DNA of 39,693 nucleotides. It comes from Bryobacteraceae bacterium (GTDB taxonomy: Bacteria > Acidobacteriota > Terriglobia > Bryobacterales > Bryobacteraceae). Of this stretch, positions 34,134-39,693 are shown piece by piece; the stretch's first letter is position 1; each line of letters starts with the position of its first letter. The stretch is from positions 1 to 39,693 of the forward strand of contig JAICXC010000040.1 of the NCBI GenBank assembly GCA_025980665.1, written 5' to 3'. The notes beneath the pieces are model-generated. The model had not been told where the DNA came from and ran no database searches. It saw only the letters and a program-made list of their open reading frames with translations. The translations under genes and the position numbers were made by a program.

Positions 34134-34650
34134 TCACCTGTGCTGCGTTCACGGGCGCGCCCTTCGGTTCCCAGTAGCCGATCCATCGGCCCGCCGTCAG
34201 CACGGAAAGCCAAAGAACCATCGACAGCACGGCCGCCAGCTTAGCCCGGCCCGGAATTACGGGACTGCGATCCAGATCCCCAATGTTGCGATACACGCTC
34301 CGGAAGACCAAGGCGTGAATAATGATCAGAACGAACAGCGTGAGCTTGATGTGTAGATATGGATTCGGATAATAGATCGCCGCCTTCGACCATAGCAGCA
34401 GAATTCCGCAGGTGGCCGTGAGCGTCAGTCCCAGGTGCTTCCATGGCCGCAACCCGTTCACGATATCCGAAACGGGATGCTTGGTGAGCGCAATCCCCAG
34501 TATTCGCAAGTCGGTCATCAGAATCATTCCGCCAAACAGCCCCATCCCGGTTAGATGCAGAGACAGAATAACAGGGAAAACCAGCGCCGACTCGCGAATC
34601 GCGGTGGCGATCGACATATCTTGAAGTGCTTGGATGAATTCGGGAGGCAT
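34126..34650 (-). CDS. Small four-helix membrane protein, paralogue 1 (H-x14-DLR family)
   Basis: The 174-residue protein has four to five membrane helices and is one of four paralogues in this window. Shared signature: His32, exactly 15 residues before the aspartate of DLRILG (47-52), a lysine at D+10, and a YLHIKL segment matching (H/R/K)-x-K in the others. Start follows GGAG. The Pfam name is uncertain (possibly DUF6644). The conserved membrane histidine would suit haem or quinone contact, but that is inference. It is the last gene of the PepSY operon, 12 bp after paralogue 2. Confidence 0.75.
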   Translation of the reverse strand: MPPEFIQALQDMSIATAIRESALVFPVILSLHLTGMGLFGGMILMTDLRILGIALTKHPVSDIVNGLRPWKHLGLTLTATCGILLLWSKAAIYYPNPYLHIKLTLFVLIIIHALVFRSVYRNIGDLDRSPVIPGRAKLAAVLSMVLWLSVLTAGRWIGYWEPKGAPVNAAQVIN

Positions 34651-34662
34651 TTGATTTTCTCC

Positions 34663-35115
34663 TTATACGAACGCGATAAAGATTCCGCCGAACACTACGC
34701 TGATCCAGAGCGCTAACGAGATCAAGCCCGTAAGAATCGCCACGCCGCCCGGAGCCTGTTTTAACGCAACCCACCGATGAATCGTGTAGTTGAAAATGAT
34801 CGCAATTACCAAGGCGGTGATCTTGAACCGGAAGGAAGCGTTGCGCAGATACATGTTCGGATCGGACGAAAAAATCAGCGGACCGGTGATCAGCACCAGC
34901 GCCAGGCCGGCGAGGGTCCATGCACGTGTGCCCTTGACCAGGTCCGCGGCGGATTCCTTCTTCAGTCCGATACCCAGCAGCCGAAGATCGACCATAGTGA
35001 TGGTCCCAATCGCGACGGCGAACCCCAGGATGTGCAGCACTTCGCATACCGGGAACGCCCATTCATTCGTATTCAGAGGATTGCTCGACGGATCATATGC
35101 TAAGAAAAGCGCCAT
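34663..35115 (-). CDS. Small four-helix membrane protein, paralogue 2 (H-x14-DLR family)
   Basis: This 150-residue protein has four membrane helices. It shows FPVCEVLHILGF with His28, DLRLLG at 43-48, the lysine at D+10 (Lys53) and SFRFKI in the third loop, matching the other three paralogues. A GAGGTGA ribosome site precedes the ATG. It lies 20 bp downstream of the PepSY gene and 12 bp before paralogue 1. The closest visible similarity is to paralogue 3 (FPV-E-x-x-H-I-L, the KK pair, and a C-terminal phenylalanine-valine end in both). The function is unknown. Confidence 0.75.
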   Translation of the reverse strand: MALFLAYDPSSNPLNTNEWAFPVCEVLHILGFAVAIGTITMVDLRLLGIGLKKESAADLVKGTRAWTLAGLALVLITGPLIFSSDPNMYLRNASFRFKITALVIAIIFNYTIHRWVALKQAPGGVAILTGLISLALWISVVFGGIFIAFV

Positions 35116-35135
35116 TTATTAATTCACCTCGTCTT

Positions 35136-36617
35136 CTACAGAGAAGCTCCCATCGCGCGCCGGACAAATAGTTTGCGGCGCACCAACTGGAAACCGATGA
35201 TAACAGACGTAACGCAGAGCGAGGTCCCGCCCAGCATCAGCGTCAACACCACGATGTCCCAGGCCGGACGATAGTTATAAAGCCAGGGAAAGTTAATCGA
35301 ATGCAGTCCGTGGTACAGCCAGCGATTCACCCAGGACTGAGCGCTCGAGCTATAGTTCCCCACGACCTGCGCTGTTTTCGGATCGATGTAGTAACGCGAA
35401 TGCGCCTCATCGTTTAGCCGTACGAGCAGTACGGGCAAAGGCCGCTGGCCGCTGCGGTCCAGGTAGTATGCGTCGTAGCGCGTCATAAGTCGCGCTTCGG
35501 CGAGGTTTTCTGTCCCGATCGCGGGAGTCACGATATCCAAAATGCGTTGATAATCGAACGATTCTAGCGGCTCGCCATTTATAGGGATCACGCGTGTCTC
35601 CCCGCGCGCGCCAGTCGCCAGGTACACCGGTTCGCCGGCAATAGAAGTTAGTTCGAGTTCCTTTGCCTTGAAGGCCGGGCTCAGTTGCGCAAGCGCCTCG
35701 TGTGGAGGCTTTGTCGCGTACTGCGACAACAAAGGCTGCTTACCGCGAAGGGCCGTCGTGAGGCCACGGGCGCCGGACCTCCCATTCTCACGGAACGGGA
35801 AGGGGTCCATTGAGAGCATCCCGCTAAACGCCCAAGTGCACGCCACGATTCCAAAAAACAGTCCCAGAATGTGGTGAAGCCGCTTCTGCCCCGTATACGG
35901 AATGCTGACTCTGCGCGACGGCGAATACATCATAAGCCCGGCGATTAATCCCATCAGTGCCGCTAGGGTTGCGATCCCTGACGACCAGATCACCACCTTG
36001 CTCCACAACGGTCCGTTCTTTCGCAGCGGCGTGTAGTAAAGCCAGTGCGGGATCGGCCCCAGGTATGCGAATAAGCGCGACGATCGGGTGGTGAACTGGA
36101 CCACTTCGCCGGTGCTCTCGGCGATATACACCTGATCGCCGTCGGGCCAAGAGTACTTCAATAGAGGAAGCAGATTGCGGAGACCGCCCTCCAGCGTCCA
36201 CTGGTCTGGTTCGGTTATCTCTTCCACCTTCGCTGCACTCGCCGGCTGTCCGGTCCAGGCGGCCGCGGTTCTCAGATTCAATTCGGCGGTAAAGTAATCC
36301 TGCTGGTCGCCTGTGTCGGCATAGACAATCGCCTGACCTCGGCCAACCCGGAAGAAATACGCCGGCCGGCCATCGAAGGATTCCAACCGAGTCGAGCTAG
36401 CGGACCGATCGGAGTCGAGCTTGGAATAAGCTTCAGCGGGCGAAAGCTTCAATTGGGCTGCGTCGAGAATCGGAGCTCGCTCCAGGCGATCCGCTGTGCT
36501 TACCGCGGGGTAATCCCAGTACATCATGAAGATGCCTGATACGAACCACCACGCAAATAGCAGACAGAACGCCAGACCCATCCAGCGGTGGCACAGGATG
36601 GCGACCTTCTTGAGCAC
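35136..36617 (-). CDS. PepSY-domain membrane protein (PepSY-associated TM family)
   Basis: The 493-residue protein begins at GTG (complement of 36615-36617). It has an N-terminal helix with a histidine (LCHRWMGLAFCLLFAWWFVS), a periplasmic PepSY-like region (LSPAEAYSKLDSDRSASS; YADTGDQQDYFTAEL), central helices with HHILGLFFGIVACTWAFSG, a second PepSY-like region (RYYIDPKTAQVVGNYSSS) and a C-terminal helix after WLYHGLHSINFPWLYN. The histidines placed at helix ends match PepSY-TM proteins, a group including ferric-reductase-like members. Its place with histidine-bearing small membrane proteins suggests a membrane electron-transfer role, which is inference. A 23-bp direct-repeat box lies 87 bp upstream. 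Confidence 0.85.
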   Translation of the reverse strand: MLKKVAILCHRWMGLAFCLLFAWWFVSGIFMMYWDYPAVSTADRLERAPILDAAQLKLSPAEAYSKLDSDRSASSTRLESFDGRPAYFFRVGRGQAIVYADTGDQQDYFTAELNLRTAAAWTGQPASAAKVEEITEPDQWTLEGGLRNLLPLLKYSWPDGDQVYIAESTGEVVQFTTRSSRLFAYLGPIPHWLYYTPLRKNGPLWSKVVIWSSGIATLAALMGLIAGLMMYSPSRRVSIPYTGQKRLHHILGLFFGIVACTWAFSGMLSMDPFPFRENGRSGARGLTTALRGKQPLLSQYATKPPHEALAQLSPAFKAKELELTSIAGEPVYLATGARGETRVIPINGEPLESFDYQRILDIVTPAIGTENLAEARLMTRYDAYYLDRSGQRPLPVLLVRLNDEAHSRYYIDPKTAQVVGNYSSSAQSWVNRWLYHGLHSINFPWLYNYRPAWDIVVLTLMLGGTSLCVTSVIIGFQLVRRKLFVRRAMGASL

Positions 36618-36653
36618 AGTGAGAGTCCGGGACGATTTGGGCGTAGCCTAAGG

Positions 36654-36659
36654 AATGTA
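36654..36659 (-). promoter_or_regulatory. Candidate extended -10 element for the PepSY operon
   Basis: On the minus strand CATGCTACATT gives TG-n-TACATT. An equivalent CATGTTAGTCT (hexamer complement of 38241-38246) lies at almost the same distance from the second copy of the box before the other operon. No -35 match is present at either, consistent with activator-dependent promoters. The assignment rests on the parallel between the two sites. Confidence 0.35.
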
Positions 36660-36703
36660 GCATGAATTGGTCCTGGGCAGGCACTCCCGAAGCGTCATCT
36701 TAT

Positions 36704-36726
36704 GGTCACTGACCGGTTTGTGACCG
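36704..36726 (-). promoter_or_regulatory. Direct-repeat box 1, upstream of the PepSY operon
   Basis: Read on the minus strand the box contains CGGTCAC AAAC CGGTCAG followed by TGACC: two 7-bp direct repeats with a period of 11 bp, as in Pho-box-like sites of winged-helix (OmpR/PhoB-type) regulators. It is identical at 21 of 23 positions to box 2 (38290-38312), and both lie at almost the same distance from the first start codon (87 and 90 bp). The rest of the gap 36618-36751 shows nothing else. Confidence 0.7.
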
Positions 36727-36751
36727 TCCTGCTTTCAATGAGTTGGATCGC

Positions 36752-37168
36752 TTACTTGGGATTACAGGACCAGCCCACATCATTGAACCGGTCGTAATCG
36801 CAGACGCGGGCTCCGCCGGCGAGGGTAACTACGCGGGCATGCGCGAAATTTGACCCGTCTCGCGCGAGATCTGCGGTGACTGTCACCGAGTCGCCCTTCT
36901 TCAGGGTGTATCGCGTCCACCCATGTTGCATCAGAGCATTCGGACTACCCAGCTCAAATTCCCACCGGGCTGCTTTGCCGCTCGGTTCGATAACATCCAG
37001 GAAGAATCGGGCATGCGGATTCAACCACTCGGTCTGGGTGACAGTCCCCCTAAAATCCCGCTGTTTGGAAGAGTCAAATACCGCGCTATAGGCATGATGC
37101 GCCCGTAACGGCATGGCGGACAGAGCAAGAGCAAATCCTGCGGCGATCCTGAGCGACCTGGCGGTCAT
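36752..37168 (-). CDS. DUF6152-family exported protein
   Basis: The ATG complementary to 37166-37168 follows GGAGG at 9 nt and gives 138 residues; upstream in-frame starts lack support. A Sec signal peptide (IAAGFALALSAMPLRA) ends just before HHAYSAVFDSSKQRDFRG. The pattern continues with TVTQTEWLNPHARFFLDV, GSPNALMQHGWTRYTLKKGD and SVTVTADLARDGSNFAHA, which is the DUF6152 signature. The conserved histidines near the mature N-terminus (HHAYS, NPHARF) could bind metal. Family function is undefined. It is the third gene after paralogues 4 and 3, 31 bp beyond the latter. Confidence 0.85.
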   Translation of the reverse strand: MTARSLRIAAGFALALSAMPLRAHHAYSAVFDSSKQRDFRGTVTQTEWLNPHARFFLDVIEPSGKAARWEFELGSPNALMQHGWTRYTLKKGDSVTVTADLARDGSNFAHARVVTLAGGARVCDYDRFNDVGWSCNPK

Positions 37169-37199
37169 TTGCCGGCCTCCTGTGAGAATCCTGCCCGAA

Positions 37200-37682
37200 T
37201 TATACAAACCCTATCGCACGGCCGCCGACCCCGACGCCGAACCACAGCATCAGCGACAGGAGCGCGACGGCCCATCCCAGCAGCATCGGACGCTTATCTT
37301 CGTCCTTGTGCGTCACCCACCGAAACAGGGTGAACTGGAAAATGATGGCCGGAAACAACACCGCCATCTTGAACTTGAATCCGTCATTGACGAAGCATTT
37401 CATGGCTTCCGATTGGAACAGCATGTAGCCCGTAGCCAGCATGGTCAGCAAACCCCACGTCATAAAGGGCTCAAGGTTCTTGGCAAGCACCGTCACTGGC
37501 TGCTTCTTCATTCCCAATCCCAACATTCTCAGATCGATGATGACGATCGCACCGAACATCATGGTGAGCGCCAGGATGTGGATGGTCTCGATTACGGGGA
37601 AGGCCCAGATGGTGCCCGCAATCGCCTGGCCTAGCCATGTCTTGTCATTCCACTCGAAAAACGGTTTCAAAGATTGCCACAT
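37200..37682 (-). CDS. Small four-helix membrane protein, paralogue 3 (H-x14-DLR family)
   Basis: The 160-residue protein has four membrane helices after an amphipathic start (LKPFFEWNDKTWLGQAI). It carries FPVIETIHILAL with His35, DLRMLG at 50-55, Lys60 at D+10 and GFKFKM in the third loop, in register with the other paralogues. No strong ribosome site precedes the ATG. It lies 17 bp after paralogue 4 and 31 bp before the DUF6152 gene. The function is unknown. Confidence 0.75.
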   Translation of the reverse strand: MWQSLKPFFEWNDKTWLGQAIAGTIWAFPVIETIHILALTMMFGAIVIIDLRMLGLGMKKQPVTVLAKNLEPFMTWGLLTMLATGYMLFQSEAMKCFVNDGFKFKMAVLFPAIIFQFTLFRWVTHKDEDKRPMLLGWAVALLSLMLWFGVGVGGRAIGFV

Positions 37683-37699
37683 GGTTTGAATTTATGAGT

Positions 37700-38200
37700 C
37701 TAAAAATTGTAGGCGGTGGTGCGCCCTGCGATGATCACGATACCCCAGCTGATCAATGAAATCCAGCCCGCCAGTTTCGCGGCGCGAGGCGGATCGGCTG
37801 CCCACTCCCATTCGTGCATCTTGCGGTAGATCTTCGAGGAGTGAAAGATCAGCACGTTCAGTCCTGCGAGAAACAGGAATAACACTTTCAGCCGGAACCA
37901 GACGCTGTTATAGCACTTGACCGGTTCCGACCAAAGCAGTAGGGTCCCCGTAATCATCATCATCACGAATCCAGCCGAGATCCAAGGGATGAGCTGGTGA
38001 AATACATCCGACGCCGATTCCTTCTTGAAGATCAATCCCATCATGCGGAGATCTGAAATGGCGATGGTCCCGGCCGAGACGCTGATGCCGAGCAGATGCC
38101 CGCCTTCCAGCAGCGGAAACATCAGAATCGACTCCCGGATGGAGACGCTAATGGGGGTCTCCTGAAGCCATTGAGCCATTTGAAGCAGTGACATCATCAT
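37700..38200 (-). CDS. Small four-helix membrane protein, paralogue 4 (H-x14-DLR family)
   Basis: Taken from the first of three consecutive ATG codons (complement of 38198-38200), the product has 166 residues; a GTG at 38212 is an alternative. It contains FPLLEGGHLLGI with His35, DLRMMG at 50-55, Lys60 at D+10 and WFRLKV in the third loop. It shares an IRES motif before the first conserved helix with paralogue 1 (IRESALVFP against IRESILMFP), so these two are the closer pair. First gene of its operon; box 2 lies 90 bp upstream of the start. Confidence 0.72.
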   Translation of the reverse strand: MMMSLLQMAQWLQETPISVSIRESILMFPLLEGGHLLGISVSAGTIAISDLRMMGLIFKKESASDVFHQLIPWISAGFVMMMITGTLLLWSEPVKCYNSVWFRLKVLFLFLAGLNVLIFHSSKIYRKMHEWEWAADPPRAAKLAGWISLISWGIVIIAGRTTAYNF

Positions 38201-38289
38201 GAGGAAAAGCACATCCTAATTGCGCGGGTACCCAATGAGGAGACTAACATGCGCAGCCAGTGGTTACTCCCCTCAACAGGTCAACACGC

Positions 38290-38312
38290 GGTCAGTGACC
38301 GGTGTGTGACCG
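38290..38312 (-). promoter_or_regulatory. Direct-repeat box 2, upstream of the second small-membrane-protein operon
   Basis: On the minus strand it reads CGGTCAC ACAC CGGTCAC followed by TGACC, with the same 11-bp period as box 1 and two differences in 23 bp. It stands in the 132-bp gap between the stop of the winged-helix regulator gene (38333) and the start of paralogue 4. A CATGTTAGTCT candidate extended -10 lies 38 nt downstream (38 against 39 nt for box 1). Confidence 0.7.
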
Positions 38313-38332
38313 AATAATGCCTTAAGGCTCAG

Positions 38333-39493
38333 CTACTTCCGCGAAGAGGATTGCTCGGCGATGGGAAGTTCGCGATGCACCACATAACTGACCTCGATGG
38401 GCATGGTGTCCATCGACCGAACCTTCAAAACCACCTGATAATAACGCGGAAGACTGCCGTCAGGTTTTTTCATCTTGGAAACTAAGGTCTTAGCGAACAT
38501 AGCATCGGTGAAGGCCTGCACTTCGCCCGTGATGCTCGAGATCCGGTTACCGGCAAGGTACAGTACTTCGCCGTTGCCGTAGAGCCCCGGCACGCGACTG
38601 ATCAAAGCGTAACTTTCCTCGGTATCTTGTGGATCGCGTGGGGGTTTATCGGCGAACAGTTCCGGCTCGCCCGGTCTAGGATTCATGTTGCGGATGCCCT
38701 TCGGTTCGAGCACGAACGGACGGTCGGCCGACATGGCCTGCATCTGCCGATTGCCCGCGACCGGCCCCAGGAACACGACGTTGCCCATGGCGATCTCCGG
38801 AGCGGCGATCTGGTCGCTGCTAGTGACCAGCACGTCCTGCTTGTGCAGCATTCCGAGAAATTGTCCCAGCAATACGGCGCCCGTCGCCGTCCCACCCTCG
38901 CCCGATCCCGCATTAGGAGTTGAGAGGCATACAATCAGCGGCCGCTTGGACGAAACAATCGGCTCCCAAAGCTGCTGCAATTCCGGTGTCCAATCGCGGG
39001 CCAATGGAAGTTTGGTTCGTTCCACCTGCCGCAGCCGCATCCCGAAATATATGGCCAGACTCAGCGCCAGCAGAAGCCCCGCCACGAGTCCGATTTCTTT
39101 ACGGCCCCAACGCGTGGTAGCGATGGGCTGTTCCACAACAGGCTCGGGGCGAACCTCGCGCGGTTCAAAGGTTAGCTTGAACCCGCCTTTCGGCAGATCC
39201 ACCAGGATTGCATCGTCAATTCCTTCGGTGCGGTAATACTCGCTAAGTTTCTGCCGCAGCCTGGCGACGTGCATGCGGACCGTCGACTCCTGGCGCGGGT
39301 CGTAAGAATCGGGCTTGGCGAAAACATCCAGCCCGACGGTGTACTCCTTGAGGCCGTCGGCGGTTCCAGAAATGGATTTCTCCGCCAGATAACTAAGCAG
39401 AGTGCGGTGGATTTCGGATGTTCGCAACGCCTTGCTCTGAAGAATCCGCTGGATCTGAGCGTGCGTGGCTTCCAGCTCTAAAACCATTGCCAT
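38333..39493 (-). CDS. CadC/ToxR-like membrane-anchored winged-helix regulator
   Basis: The 386-residue protein has an N-terminal winged helix (residues 10-110) of a type common in Acidobacteriota: LKEYTVGLDVFAKPDSYDPR, the recognition helix STVRMHVARLRQKLSEYYRT and the wing LVDLPKGGFKLTFEP. A single membrane helix follows near 133-152 (EIGLVAGLLLALSLAIYFGM). The remaining 230 residues would be periplasmic, with segments such as RPLIVCLSTPNAGSGEGG and AMGNVVFLGPVAGNRQM that may form a ligand-sensing fold. There is no receiver domain, so it is a one-component sensor. The gene lies directly upstream of box 2 and is the obvious candidate to bind boxes 1 and 2. Confidence 0.82.
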   Translation of the reverse strand: MAMVLELEATHAQIQRILQSKALRTSEIHRTLLSYLAEKSISGTADGLKEYTVGLDVFAKPDSYDPRQESTVRMHVARLRQKLSEYYRTEGIDDAILVDLPKGGFKLTFEPREVRPEPVVEQPIATTRWGRKEIGLVAGLLLALSLAIYFGMRLRQVERTKLPLARDWTPELQQLWEPIVSSKRPLIVCLSTPNAGSGEGGTATGAVLLGQFLGMLHKQDVLVTSSDQIAAPEIAMGNVVFLGPVAGNRQMQAMSADRPFVLEPKGIRNMNPRPGEPELFADKPPRDPQDTEESYALISRVPGLYGNGEVLYLAGNRISSITGEVQAFTDAMFAKTLVSKMKKPDGSLPRYYQVVLKVRSMDTMPIEVSYVVHRELPIAEQSSSRK

Positions 39494-39524
39494 CCGAATG
39501 ATAACACCCCGTGGCTATGGTGAC

Positions 39525-39693
39525 TTAGTCGCCGGCCACGTTGGCAATTTGAGTCAGGTTCGCGTTCAGAACCGCTTCGGCATCGGCTTCGGTGAACTCC
39601 TGGGTCTTGGCCGAGTGGTTCATGGAGCAGAACTTGGGACCGCACATGGAACAGAACGCCGCGTCCTTGAACCCCTCTTCGGGAAGCGTTTCA
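39525..39693 (-). CDS. thiC: Phosphomethylpyrimidine synthase, C-terminal end (partial)
   Basis: Only the last 55 residues are inside the window; the gene enters from the right edge. They include the radical-SAM cluster motif [15 protein letters not shown] (C-x2-C-x4-C), which is diagnostic of ThiC, and the usual short acidic tail ending NVAGD. ThiC makes the hydroxymethylpyrimidine phosphate of thiamine from aminoimidazole ribotide. Any TPP riboswitch would lie beyond position 39693. The 31 bp between its stop and the regulator start show no terminator hairpin. Confidence 0.93.
   Translation of the reverse strand, partial: ETLPEEGFKDAAFCSMCGPKFCSMNHSAKTQEFTEADAEAVLNANLTQIANVAGD

Overview
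The window looks like chromosomal DNA from a high-GC member of the Acidobacteriota, probably Solibacter/Bryobacter-like. This is inferred from gene content and style only: DUF6152 and PepSY proteins, a CadC-like winged-helix regulator with a membrane anchor, a Yip1-type membrane protein, and frequent GTG/TTG starts. No rRNA, tRNA, insertion sequence, prophage or CRISPR array was seen.

Layout. (1) 1-1354: a truncated BlaI/MecI-type repressor (minus) and a Yip1-family membrane protein. (2) 1377-22775: a long plus-strand exopolysaccharide/capsule locus in which most genes overlap by 4 bp (ATGA, GTGA) and are probably translationally coupled. It encodes a PHP phosphatase (CpsB-like), a NusG paralogue (UpxY/RfaH-like), an outer-membrane export lipoprotein, a Wzc-like copolymerase/BY-kinase, an O-carbamoyltransferase, a UDP-uronate 4-epimerase, a Wzx flippase, four glycosyltransferases, an AsnB-like amidotransferase, a Wzy polymerase, a methyltransferase, a DegT aminotransferase, an orphan 2-oxoacid dehydrogenase E1 alpha/beta pair, and a fusion of an initiating phosphoglycosyl transferase with a soluble nucleotide-sugar 4,6-dehydratase. 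Together they suggest a Wzx/Wzy-dependent polymer carrying aminodeoxy sugar, uronic acid or uronamide, carbamoyl and possibly a branched or acyl decoration. (3) 22806-28376: a small exported membrane protein (minus), then a coupled plus-strand group: O-antigen ligase/polymerase-like protein, FecR-like protein, TPR protein, TonB-like protein and an M48-like protein whose HExxH motif reads DELSH.

(4) 28348-32871: housekeeping genes. Class I fumarase, a SnoaL-like protein and S-adenosylhomocysteinase (ahcY, with a clear terminator) lie on the minus strand. Divergent from ahcY is an ArsR-methyltransferase fusion regulator resembling SahR. The 69-bp gap between them holds a perfect 10-bp inverted repeat. 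(5) 32886-33259: a decayed metallo-beta-lactamase-fold lactonase readable only in three frames. (6) 33303-39493: a CtaA/COX15-like membrane protein (plus), then two minus-strand operons: PepSY protein plus two small membrane proteins, and two more paralogues plus a DUF6152 protein. Each operon has a nearly identical 23-bp box made of 11-bp-period direct repeats, 87-90 bp before its first start codon. A CadC/ToxR-like regulator lies just upstream of the second operon. This regulator/box/two-operon set is the best candidate here for an undescribed system. (7) 39525-39693: the C-terminal end of thiC.
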